From: Candidatus Bathyarchaeota archaeon
GTDB lineage: Archaea > Thermoproteota > Bathyarchaeia > TCS64
NCBI GenBank assembly: GCA_018652685.1
Contig: JABIBQ010000036.1
Span: 1-44,372, forward strand
DNA: 44,372 nucleotides
Reading direction: 5' to 3'
Part shown: in pieces, positions 16,085 through 23,143 of the stretch
Position numbering within the stretch: position 1 is the first letter of the stretch
Layout of the letters: every line of letters starts with the position of its first letter
Position numbers and translations under genes: made by a program
Notes under the pieces: model-generated
What the model was told of the DNA's origin: nothing
Seen by the model: only the letters and a program-made list of their open reading frames with translations
Databases searched by the model: none

Positions 16085-16705
16085 CTACTCAGTCTTCATG
16101 GTGGCGCTGATGATGACTATGTCCTCGACAGGCCAATCTGCCATCACACCATACGCGGTTACCTTGTCAGCAGTCTCTACCGCTTCGATAGCGTCCACAA
16201 CCTCCATGCCAGATATGACAAGTCCGAACACCGTGTAGCCGTACTCGTCAAAGCTGGGATAGTCCAGGGCGTCGTTGTTCACGGTGTTGATGAAGAACTG
16301 GCTTGTTGCGCTGTTTGGGTCACTGCTCCTTGCCATTGAGATGGCTCCTCGCACGTTCTTTAAGCCGTTGTTTGATTCGATCTCGATAGGGGCTTTCGTT
16401 TCCCTGTACTCTCCGGTACTATCGAGACCTCCTCCCTGGATCATAAATCCCTTCATTACTCGATGGAAGCATAGCCCGTTAAAGTAGTCGTCCTCGACAT
16501 ATGAGACAAAGTTCTCAACCGTGATTGGGGCCCTTCCCCTGTTGAGCTCAATCTCAATAGTTCCCAAGGAAGTCTCCATGACTACTATCTCGACCTCCAC
16601 CGTCTGCTCTTTCCGTAGAAGAATATCTACCGCTGAGAGAAATATCGAGCCCCCGAATAGGAACATCAAGAATATGGAGATTATCGTCTTCCTGTTGAAC
16701 TTCAT
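16085..16705 (-). CDS. Membrane-anchored cyclophilin-type peptidyl-prolyl isomerase
   Basis: A 206-aa protein. Residues 1-7 (MKFNRKT) are basic, 8-27 form one hydrophobic helix (IISIFLMFLFGGSIFLSAVD), and residues about 40-200 are a full cyclophilin domain with FHRVMKGFMIQGG and SQFFINTVNN. The positive-inside rule puts the catalytic domain outside the cell, either anchored or released if the helix is cleaved, so it probably folds exported proteins. A good Shine-Dalgarno (aaaggag, complement near 16728-16734) precedes ATG 16705. Together with the soluble copy downstream it looks like a duplicated pair split between two compartments. Confidence 0.88.
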   Translation of the reverse strand: MKFNRKTIISIFLMFLFGGSIFLSAVDILLRKEQTVEVEIVVMETSLGTIEIELNRGRAPITVENFVSYVEDDYFNGLCFHRVMKGFMIQGGGLDSTGEYRETKAPIEIESNNGLKNVRGAISMARSSDPNSATSQFFINTVNNDALDYPSFDEYGYTVFGLVISGMEVVDAIEAVETADKVTAYGVMADWPVEDIVIISATMKTE

Positions 16706-16746
16706 GGGTATCTGAGGTGCGGTGCTCCTTTAAAAAAATTAAGGTT

Positions 16747-17304
16747 TTAACCGATGACCCCTAGGAGGTCAGCTTTAGTGATAATCCCCATGACCTGACC
16801 ATGTCGCTGCACCAATATCGCCTGGTAGTACTTCAGGAGGTTCGATAGCAGAGACAGGGGCGCGTCCTCGCTCACCATGGGCCAGCTCTCCTCCATGATG
16901 TCCCCGACAAGCTTCCTGCTTGCCTGTAACCCGTCGTCGTTGTACAGGATGTGGTCCAGTAATGTTCTCTCGGTGACACCACCCACCGGTTTGTCGCCGT
17001 CTAGGACTGGGATCTGGCTGTACCCATTCCTGCGCATGATCTCAATGGTTTCATGCACGGTCGCTGACCTCTGGACACTGATGATGTCCGTTGTCATTAT
17101 CTCCACCGCTTGGACCTCCTTTTTCCGCTCAAGCTTGTCAAGCGCCTCAAAGATCGCCTTCACCTTGAGGTAGCTAGGCTCGATCTTGCTCGCCTCAAGC
17201 TTGGCGATATAACTCTGGCTGACGCCAGCCATATCAGCCAGCTGGCTCTGGGTCAGGCCAAGTTTTCTTCTTCTATCAGGAATAATGTCGATGGCAGGGA
17301 GCAT
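16747..17304 (-). CDS. XRE-type HTH and CBS-pair regulator
   Basis: A 185-aa protein. Residues about 8-60 form a Cro/C1-type helix-turn-helix (RRKLGLTQSQLADMAGVSQS, then YIAKLE). Residues about 68-185 form two CBS domains (VEIMTTDIISVQ...NGYSQIPVLDGDKPVGGVTE and VGDIMEESWPMVSEDAPLSLLSNLL...GIITKADLLGVIG). CBS pairs commonly bind adenosine nucleotides or SAM, so this is probably a DNA-binding protein sensing energy charge or a similar ligand. Such HTH-CBS proteins are frequent in archaea. It has its own TATA region (gaatatatatcatatt on the minus strand, about 15-35 bp upstream), and a perfect 15-bp dyad lies further up at 17371-17385. The target genes are unknown. Confidence 0.85.
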   Translation of the reverse strand: MLPAIDIIPDRRRKLGLTQSQLADMAGVSQSYIAKLEASKIEPSYLKVKAIFEALDKLERKKEVQAVEIMTTDIISVQRSATVHETIEIMRRNGYSQIPVLDGDKPVGGVTERTLLDHILYNDDGLQASRKLVGDIMEESWPMVSEDAPLSLLSNLLKYYQAILVQRHGQVMGIITKADLLGVIG

Positions 17305-17370
17305 GCCTACAGGAATTTTAATATGATATATATTCTTTTGGTCATTTAAATTAGCAATTTGTATTATTTA

Positions 17371-17385
17371 CGGCATATTATGCCG
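17371..17385. promoter_or_regulatory. Perfect dyad CGGCATA-T-TATGCCG
   Basis: This 15-bp palindrome with a single central base is too tight for a good RNA hairpin and fits a dimeric DNA-binding protein. It lies about 40 bp upstream of the TATA region of the HTH-CBS gene and just beyond the stop of deoxyhypusine synthase. Autoregulation by the HTH-CBS protein is the obvious guess. A role as a terminator for the upstream operon is less likely because no T run follows on the minus strand. Confidence 0.4.
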
Positions 17386-17397
17386 CGATCTTCTAGT

Positions 17398-18336
17398 CTA
17401 TTTCTTGATTTTTTCGAGTGCCCCTGCTATAATCAGGGGGAAGAGTGATGTGACCTCGCCGAAAATCGTCGCAGTCTTTTCCTGTAGCTGCCCCTCCCTG
17501 AGCTTGCCCCATGTGATTGATTCCCTTAGCGGTGCCCCGCTGAGGCTCCCGTCCTCCACTCTTGCGCTACTGAGCTGGATCGCAGCGTCAAGGCCGTCCC
17601 TCAAAGTGTGCATGTACTGGGTGTGGTGCTTCGGTGTTCCACCGCCAAGTATGATTGCTCCTGATTTCTTCGCGTCAAACACCATGTCCGCCAGCAGATC
17701 GAAGTCCTTTATCGGGTTGAAAACTAGCTTCTTTTTCTTGGCGTACATCCACAGCGGGATTCCTAGCATGCTGTCCAGGAAACCTGGGCTAAATATTGGT
17801 ATATTCTTGTCTGCTGCCGCCTTCAGGACTGACTCATCGTCCTCTATCCTTAGTCCCAGTTCGTACAGGAACTCGTGGAACGTGATACCGTCCCTCTTCT
17901 CTTCCGGGATATCGTCGATGAGGTTCCCCATATAACTCTCTATGTCAACAAATGTGTCGTTCTCGATGAAGATGTCATATGCCCTGTTGTACCCGTCCTT
18001 GTAGAGCTTCTCGTCGTCAACGTTGACCCTGCCCTGGTAATGGGTCCTCCCCATAGATTCCACAAGATCATGGATCATGTTAGCCCCGTTGGTCATTACG
18101 GCGTCGATATATCCATCCCTGATCAGGTCCCTGAAGATGACTCTCATACCGCCAGGTACGAGTGGCCCCGATAAAGTGATAAAAGTAGTATAACTAGGGT
18201 CGCTGAACATCTCAGCGACGATGTCGACGGCCCTGCCGACCCTGCCTCCCTGCATGACTCCGGTGAGTCTCATCTCCTCTGCTAACTCACCCACTGTCAT
18301 GTCTGGGCGCAGCCGGACCTGGTGGACCTTCTTCAT
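17398..18336 (-). CDS. dys: Deoxyhypusine synthase
   Basis: A 312-aa enzyme that transfers the aminobutyl group of spermidine to one lysine of aIF5A, using NAD, as the first step of hypusine formation. The catalytic-lysine motif is visible as ILGGGTPKHHTQY near residue 240. Other family features are FITLSGPLVPGGMR near 52-65, DAVMTNGANMIHD near 77-90, and IPIFSPGFLDSM near 195. It lies 10 bp downstream of the aIF5A gene on the same strand, so enzyme and substrate are co-transcribed. The start is ATG 18336. No deoxyhypusine hydroxylase is seen, as is usual for archaea. Very high certainty. Confidence 0.95.
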   Translation of the reverse strand: MKKVHQVRLRPDMTVGELAEEMRLTGVMQGGRVGRAVDIVAEMFSDPSYTTFITLSGPLVPGGMRVIFRDLIRDGYIDAVMTNGANMIHDLVESMGRTHYQGRVNVDDEKLYKDGYNRAYDIFIENDTFVDIESYMGNLIDDIPEEKRDGITFHEFLYELGLRIEDDESVLKAAADKNIPIFSPGFLDSMLGIPLWMYAKKKKLVFNPIKDFDLLADMVFDAKKSGAIILGGGTPKHHTQYMHTLRDGLDAAIQLSSARVEDGSLSGAPLRESITWGKLREGQLQEKTATIFGEVTSLFPLIIAGALEKIKK

Positions 18337-18346
18337 TTATGCGCCT

Positions 18347-18745
18347 TCAGTTCTTGACTCGTTGGATCTTGATACGATCCATGATGACCCAGTACTCGAC
18401 TTCTTTGCCTGCCTCTAGTGCGCCGGCAACGTCCTCGTCTTTTGGAATCTCCACGTCCATCATATCATAGTTCTCTAAATCCATGAGCTGAACATTTGAC
18501 GGTGTCATACTGACTACCTGCCCGCTCCTCTTGTCTACGAGTGGGATTGTGATGGTGGCTCCGGTGCTGTCGACGAAGCTCTGCTTTGAGCCGTCGAATA
18601 GGCTGATGGCTGTACATCTGAACTTCGCGCTGCCGTGTTTTCCTGGCTTGCTCTTTGTAACCTGTGCAATCCTGCTTGGAACTCCGTTAATTAGGGCGTA
18701 ACTTCCAACTTTAAGCTCGCCGACCTTGGCCATTTTAAAAGACAT
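18347..18745 (-). CDS. eif5a: Translation initiation factor 5A (aIF5A)
   Basis: A 132-aa aIF5A, which helps stalled ribosomes through difficult peptide bonds. The modification loop SKPGKHGSAK (residues 32-41) holds the lysine (K36) that becomes deoxyhypusine or hypusine. An OB-like C-terminal domain follows. The start at ATG 18745 (MSFKMAKVGE) is supported by aggtga about 6 nt upstream on the minus strand; M5 is a possible internal start. TATA candidates on the minus strand lie at complement 18763-18772 and 18787-18800. The gene for the modifying enzyme follows directly. Confidence 0.95.
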   Translation of the reverse strand: MSFKMAKVGELKVGSYALINGVPSRIAQVTKSKPGKHGSAKFRCTAISLFDGSKQSFVDSTGATITIPLVDKRSGQVVSMTPSNVQLMDLENYDMMDVEIPKDEDVAGALEAGKEVEYWVIMDRIKIQRVKN

Positions 18746-18846
18746 TCATCTTCACCTATGTTGATTTTAATCTCTTTGAGGGATAAGACGTATTAAAGGT
18801 AACGACTAAACCTGTGTTTCTTGGTTTTCTCAGGGAGTCTATGTTA

Positions 18847-19419
18847 TTAGGTCGTATCTTTGCGGATGTCCTTGAGATTGACGGTGAAAGTCACTGAAGC
18901 CGAAAGCAGCTGGGAATCTGGATTGAAACCCAGCACCTCTCTGAAGAATGCGCTGAAATAGCCCTTCAGGAATTTGCTCCATTTCATCCCGAAGGGGTGG
19001 CTCAGGTGTATTATTTCCTTGTCGTCACTTACATTTACTGAGGAAGAGAACCAACCACTGTGCGCACCTAGCACCTTTGTCAGGTACCATTTAGCGGCCT
19101 CGTATGAGGGCTCCACTCCTCGTTTTAACAATAGTTCAAATGGTCGCTCCAAGCCCAGGGACAAGCCTAGCGCCTCGACCTCCCCATCTTCAATATACTC
19201 AAGGAATCCGATCAAGGTCTGAGCTGACACGATTAGGGCCATCATGTTCTCAACAAAGCGTATGCTCTCTACATACCTCGTGAGGTACTGGTCAAGCAGC
19301 GTGTTGACGCTAACTCCCCGTTTCTGGGCCTCGCTCTTGAGGATATCATCTATTCCCTCGTTAACCCTCATGCTTCTGGTGACCGTTTTGTCCTTCCTAA
19401 AAGGGGGTTTAAACTCCAT
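18847..19419 (-). CDS. Ribbon-helix-helix protein with unassigned C-terminal domain
   Basis: From ATG 19419 the protein has 190 aa. The N-terminal 45 residues fit a MetJ/Arc-type ribbon-helix-helix: strand TVTRSMRV, helix EGIDDILKSEAQKR and helix SVNTLLDQYLTRYVE. The rest (about 50-190) contains a Leu/Glu-rich helical part, then GAHSGWFSSSVNVSDDKEI and HPFGMKWSKFLKGYFSAFF, a domain I do not recognise; it could sense a ligand. The frame is open to ATG 19437 (adding MCSCVV), but a TATA element at 19443-19452 points to a start at 19419. Three tandem 10-bp repeats cover the start codon and leader, the layout expected for an RHH autorepressor. It is divergent from TFB. Confidence 0.65.
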   Translation of the reverse strand: MEFKPPFRKDKTVTRSMRVNEGIDDILKSEAQKRGVSVNTLLDQYLTRYVESIRFVENMMALIVSAQTLIGFLEYIEDGEVEALGLSLGLERPFELLLKRGVEPSYEAAKWYLTKVLGAHSGWFSSSVNVSDDKEIIHLSHPFGMKWSKFLKGYFSAFFREVLGFNPDSQLLSASVTFTVNLKDIRKDTT

Positions 19420-19446
19420 GACCACACATGAACACAACTGAACACT
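19417..19446 (-). promoter_or_regulatory. Three 10-bp iterons over the start of the RHH gene
   Basis: Three contiguous 10-bp units carry the cores TGACCAC (19419-19425), TGAACAC (19429-19435) and TGAACAC (19439-19445), so each is one helical turn from the next. They lie between the minus-strand TATA (complement of 19443-19452, gatatagtg) and the ATG at 19419, the first unit covering the start codon. RHH dimers bind cooperatively to short direct repeats spaced by about a turn, so this is a likely operator for the protein encoded here. Confidence 0.5.
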
Positions 19447-19490
19447 ATATCAACGTTGTTGTGTGGCTGAAGGACACTGTACACGGCACC

Positions 19491-19539
19491 TTTATTATAA
19501 TTTCGTCAACTGTTATCGAGACCGGCACCTTAACGGTCT
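19491..19539 (+). promoter_or_regulatory. TFB promoter with repeat and dyad
   Basis: The TATA box tttattataa is at 19491-19500. CGGCACCTT occurs twice, at 19484-19492 (running into the TATA box) and at 19523-19531 (around the expected transcription start). The second copy lies inside a dyad, AGACCG-N9-CGGTCT at 19519-19539, only 11 bp before the ATG. This could be an operator or a short leader hairpin controlling TFB. Confidence 0.45.
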
Positions 19540-19550
19540 GAGGAAATTGA

Positions 19551-20435
19551 ATGAACTGTACAAGCTGTGGAAGCGACAATCTCGTTATGGATTACAGCTC
19601 AGGTGAAGAGATCTGCGGAAGATGCGGGCTCGTTCTCCAGAACAATATACTCAACCTCGGACCAGAATGGAGGGCATTTACTCCCCAGGAAGGAGATAAA
19701 AGGGCCAGAACCGGACTCGGATACAGCTACACTTTATACGACAAGGGACTATCAACCATCTTCCGCCCAGACAGAGACGCCAACGGAAACAGGCTCAAGG
19801 ACGAGATACGAATCAAAATGACCCGGCTACGCCGGTTCGACAACCGCACAAAATTCGACGAGACAGCGCAGCGCAACCTCAGCTCAGCCATGGCAGAGCT
19901 GGACAGGATCGCCACACAACTTCACATACCAAAAAACGTCAGGGAACGAGCAGCTTTCATATACAGAAAGGCCCTCAAGGCCGACCTACTGAGAGGACGC
20001 AGCATAGACGGCTTCGTAGCAGCAAGCCTATACGCCGCATGTAGACACCTCAAGCTGCCAAGGCCACTCAAAGAAATCACAACAATGTCAACAAGGACCC
20101 ACTCAGAAGTGGCGCGCACTTACAGACTACTAATACGAGAACTCAAACTACGCATGCCAGTAGACGGACCCATGAAGTTCGTCCCTGGCATCGCATCAAA
20201 GCTAAACCTAAACACACAGACTGAACAATACGCCATAGAGCTACTAAGAAAGGCAAAAGCAAGACGAGGACTAACAGGAAAAGACCCACGGGGACTGGCC
20301 GCAGCAGCCCTGTACAAGGCAAGCATAGACACAAACGACAAACGTATCCAGAAGGATATCGCGGAGGCCGCGGGTACAACCGAGGTCACACTCCGTAACA
20401 GGCTCAGGGGAATCGAGAGCCTTCTCCACGACTAG
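19551..20435 (+). CDS. tfb: Transcription initiation factor B (TFB)
   Basis: A 294-aa archaeal TFIIB homologue that binds the TBP-TATA complex and recruits RNA polymerase. The N-terminal zinc ribbon has C3-x2-C6 and C22-x2-C25 (CTSCG...ICGRCG). The B-reader region follows (LGPEWRAFTPQE), then two cyclin-like repeats at about 100-190 and 195-292. The end, TTEVTLRNRLRGIESLL, is characteristic of the second repeat's BRE-binding HTH. The length is normal. It starts at ATG 19551. The stop overlaps that of the convergent nuclease-fold gene by 4 bp. Archaea often have several TFBs, so this need not be the only one. Confidence 0.95.
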   Translation: MNCTSCGSDNLVMDYSSGEEICGRCGLVLQNNILNLGPEWRAFTPQEGDKRARTGLGYSYTLYDKGLSTIFRPDRDANGNRLKDEIRIKMTRLRRFDNRTKFDETAQRNLSSAMAELDRIATQLHIPKNVRERAAFIYRKALKADLLRGRSIDGFVAASLYAACRHLKLPRPLKEITTMSTRTHSEVARTYRLLIRELKLRMPVDGPMKFVPGIASKLNLNTQTEQYAIELLRKAKARRGLTGKDPRGLAAAALYKASIDTNDKRIQKDIAEAAGTTEVTLRNRLRGIESLLHD

Positions 20436-21067
20436 GCATAGACTAGCTCGCGGTTATCCATCCCCAGCAATACTTCTTTCAAGCTATCCGCTATACTTGC
20501 TTGGTCCCTCTGGGCGATCATCGAGATGACGTGGTCGATGTGGAACTGCGGTATGTGCCTGTACTGGGCCTTCTTGATGACGCGGATGCCCTCTAATTTG
20601 AACGGCTTACCGTTTGAGTTCTCGTCCTCTTTCTCGTAGACGTTAAACTTGTACCTGTTGAACTCGATGAGCCCCACCCCCTTCGGCACGATACTGGGAG
20701 AGACTAGCTTTGTGGGAGCCAGCACATAGTTGTAGTTGGAACTGGTGCAGATGAAACCGTTCTTGAAATCGCTTTTACTCACCTTGACTTCTATCCCCCG
20801 TAGGACGTTGTAGCCAATCTCGTACTGGCTAGGCTTGGACAGCTTGAAGTCGTCATACTCCTCGTCCTGAATCTTACGCTTGCCCCATGGGAAGTACTTG
20901 AGGCCCACGCCCACGACATCGATGACCTTCTTATTGTCCAGCTCAAGGTAACGGTGGAGTCCCAGCTGGTTGAGCTTGACCTCGGTGTCCACCGTGTGGC
21001 ACATCTGGTTGTATAGCCAAAGTTTCCCGACCTGCTTGAGGTAAAGATGTCTAGGAGACTCCCCCAT
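20432..21067 (-). CDS. Predicted PD-(D/E)XK nuclease-fold protein (MmcB-like)
   Basis: A 211-aa protein with a nuclease-like core: an early Glu in CHTVDTEVKL (about 23-32), Asp in KKVIDVVGVG (about 46-55) and EVKVSKSDFKNG (about 93-104), giving the E...D...ExK pattern. NYVLAPTKLV after the core resembles the strand that follows ExK in MmcB-type DNA repair proteins and Holliday-junction-resolvase-like folds. The long insert between D and ExK is rich in charged residues. The stop codon overlaps the TFB stop (convergent). No partner gene is adjacent. The fold assignment is moderate; DNA as substrate is an inference. Confidence 0.55.
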   Translation of the reverse strand: MGESPRHLYLKQVGKLWLYNQMCHTVDTEVKLNQLGLHRYLELDNKKVIDVVGVGLKYFPWGKRKIQDEEYDDFKLSKPSQYEIGYNVLRGIEVKVSKSDFKNGFICTSSNYNYVLAPTKLVSPSIVPKGVGLIEFNRYKFNVYEKEDENSNGKPFKLEGIRVIKKAQYRHIPQFHIDHVISMIAQRDQASIADSLKEVLLGMDNRELVYA

Positions 21068-21135
21068 GGTAACTAGATGTGTGCGGATTCCTAAAAAGAT
21101 GGACTATGAAAAATGTGATGGAGGGGCGCGTGAAA

Positions 21136-21396
21136 CTAGTCTTGCTCAGACCATTTCTTGAGTTTTTCCAGCGCTACTGCCACTGATGGCACATAGCCTT
21201 GGTACGGCCCTATCTCCGCCGAGAGCCGACTGATGAGTCTTTTTGCCTCATCTTTTTTCTCCGTGGTGGGATCCTCGATGCACTCTTCTATCCTCTTGAA
21301 CGCGACGATGGCCTCCCCGACCATCGACCCGAAGCTTCTGTAATTCTCAAGCAGTTCCACGGCGTCCATACACGCCTTCAGTTCATCGGTTCCCAT
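21136..21396 (-). CDS. Small conserved-looking hypothetical protein
   Basis: An 86-aa, mostly helical, mildly acidic protein (MGTDELKACMDAVELLENYR...YQGYVPSVAVALEKLKKWSEQD). I recognise no family. Support comes from a good minus-strand TATA (gtttatttaagg, about 30 bp upstream at complement 21421-21432), a sensible composition and an ATG start. It lies between the nuclease-fold gene and the divergent gatC, with its own promoter. Two Cys residues do not form a metal motif. Confidence 0.6.
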   Translation of the reverse strand: MGTDELKACMDAVELLENYRSFGSMVGEAIVAFKRIEECIEDPTTEKKDEAKRLISRLSAEIGPYQGYVPSVAVALEKLKKWSEQD

Positions 21397-21551
21397 TTCA
21401 ATCCTGTTTAATCCCTAAGGAACCCTTAAATAAACTCTCTAACGTTTGGTGGGTATCGGAGTGAAAATTCGTTGGGTGAATGTTTTAATAGGGTCCACGG
21501 CTTCGCTTCTGAGATGTACTAGAATTTCTTCTAAAACGGAGGGCGTCACTT

Positions 21552-21839
21552 TTGGATGAGATAGTAGTCACCATGGATCTGGTGGAACGACTTGCCAAGG
21601 CCGCCCGATTAAACTTAACACCTGCAGAGACATGCAAGTATGCTCAGCAGTTATCAGTTATACTCGACGCGTTCAATGAACTTGACCAGGTTGACACGGA
21701 TGGGGTCGAGCCCAGCTACCATCCAATCAAACTTGAGGATGCTCTAAGGGAAGACGAGCCGGAGAAATGGGAGTGGGATCCACTCGCCAACGTGGCCGAC
21801 GCAGAGGGTAGGAGTATCAGGGGGCCCAAGATCAAGTGA
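21552..21839 (+). CDS. gatC: Asp-tRNA(Asn)/Glu-tRNA(Gln) amidotransferase subunit C
   Basis: A 95-aa GatC, the small subunit that stabilises GatA-GatB. The N-terminal helices show VERLAKAARLNLTPAE and the LSVILDAFNELDQVDTDGVEP segment, followed by the conserved LREDEPE. The start TTG 21552 is favoured by a strong Shine-Dalgarno ggaggg at 21538-21543; ATG 21573 would cut into the first helix. A TATA-like gttttaatag lies at 21481-21490. The gene overlaps gatA, giving the operon order gatC-gatA-gatB. Confidence 0.9.
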   Translation: MDEIVVTMDLVERLAKAARLNLTPAETCKYAQQLSVILDAFNELDQVDTDGVEPSYHPIKLEDALREDEPEKWEWDPLANVADAEGRSIRGPKIK

Positions 21840-23143
21840 GCTTTATTGACCGGATCAGGGAGCTGGACGACAAGTACCACTTCATAAACGCCTACGCCGG
21901 GGATGAGCCCTATGGCGAGGGCCTGCTTAGCGGGTATGCCGTCTCGGTTAAGGATAACGTTTGCGTCAAGGGTTTAGAGTCAAAGGCCGGGAGCAAAATC
22001 CTTGAGGGTTACGTACCCCCATTCGACGCAACCGTCGTGGTCAAGAGCCGCGCAGAAGGTGGAATCATCATCGGGAAGACGACTCAGGACGAGTTCGGGT
22101 TCGGCACATTCAACGTCAATACGCCCTACAAAGTACCGCTTAACCCCCATGACGTTGAGAGGAGCACGGGCGGTAGCAGTGGTGGGGCGGCCTGCTTGAC
22201 CGAGGTAGCGGATTTCAAGCACGTTGCCATATCAGAGAGCACTGGCGGCAGTATCAGTTGCCCCGCTTCATGGTGCGGAGTTGTAGGGATAACACCGACG
22301 TACGGTAGGGTCAGCCGCTGGGGGTTGATCGATTACGCGAACAGTCTAGACAAGATAGGAGTCATGGCCAAGACAGTAAAGGAAGCCGCCATGTTCCTGG
22401 GCGTCATCAGTGGGCCAGACAAGTATGATAGCACCGTGCTGAACACGCCTGTGCCTGATTATACGCAGCTGGGCTCGGTTGAAGGCGTGAGGATAGGAGT
22501 TCCAAAGGAGTACCTTGGCAAGGGCGTTGACCACAAGGTCGAGGAACAGGTCTGGGGCTCGATTAAAAAGCTCGAATCAAGGGGGGCATCAATCTCAGAG
22601 ATTAGCCTCCCCCACACAAAGTACAGCTTAAGCAGTTACTATATAATCGCCATGGCTGAGGCCAGCACAAATCTGGCAAAGTTCAGCGGGCTAAGATACG
22701 GCCTTCAGAACCCCATTGAGGGTGATTTCAACCAGTATTTCAGCAAGGTTCGCGCCGAGGGGATGGGTGACGAGACCAAGAGGCGCATCATACTCGGATC
22801 CTTCACAAGGATGGCTGGGTACAGGAACGCCTACTATCTCAAGGCACTCAAGGTGCGGACCCGTGTCATAGAGGACTTCAAGAAGGCGTTCAAGGAGGTT
22901 GACGTACTGGCCGCACCCACGATGCCCGTGGTGGCGCCCAGGTTCGACGAGATAGCTGAGCTTGAGCCAATCCAGCACTATATGATGGATATACTCACAG
23001 TGGCCCCAAACTTGGCAGGCATACCAATGGTGACAGTCCCATGCGGTAATGTTGATGGCATGCCAGTCGGGTTGCACCTGATGAGTGATCATCTCAATGA
23101 GGTCAAGGCGCTGGAAGCGGCACAGGAGGTGGAGCAGGGTTGA
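21836..23143 (+). CDS. gatA: Asp-tRNA(Asn)/Glu-tRNA(Gln) amidotransferase subunit A
   Basis: A 435-aa amidase-signature enzyme that releases ammonia from glutamine for transamidation. The catalytic Lys is in VSVKDNV (about residues 37-43). The Ser-rich loop is STGGSSGGAAC (about 110-120) and the nucleophile Ser lies in ESTGGSISCPASW (about 134-146), where most GatA proteins have DTGGSIRQP. The protein is somewhat shorter than the bacterial 480-490 aa. It starts with GTG 21836, overlapping the gatC stop. The substitutions near the nucleophile are conservative in the catalytic Ser-Ser-Lys set, so it should be active. Confidence 0.92.
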   Translation: MSFIDRIRELDDKYHFINAYAGDEPYGEGLLSGYAVSVKDNVCVKGLESKAGSKILEGYVPPFDATVVVKSRAEGGIIIGKTTQDEFGFGTFNVNTPYKVPLNPHDVERSTGGSSGGAACLTEVADFKHVAISESTGGSISCPASWCGVVGITPTYGRVSRWGLIDYANSLDKIGVMAKTVKEAAMFLGVISGPDKYDSTVLNTPVPDYTQLGSVEGVRIGVPKEYLGKGVDHKVEEQVWGSIKKLESRGASISEISLPHTKYSLSSYYIIAMAEASTNLAKFSGLRYGLQNPIEGDFNQYFSKVRAEGMGDETKRRIILGSFTRMAGYRNAYYLKALKVRTRVIEDFKKAFKEVDVLAAPTMPVVAPRFDEIAELEPIQHYMMDILTVAPNLAGIPMVTVPCGNVDGMPVGLHLMSDHLNEVKALEAAQEVEQG

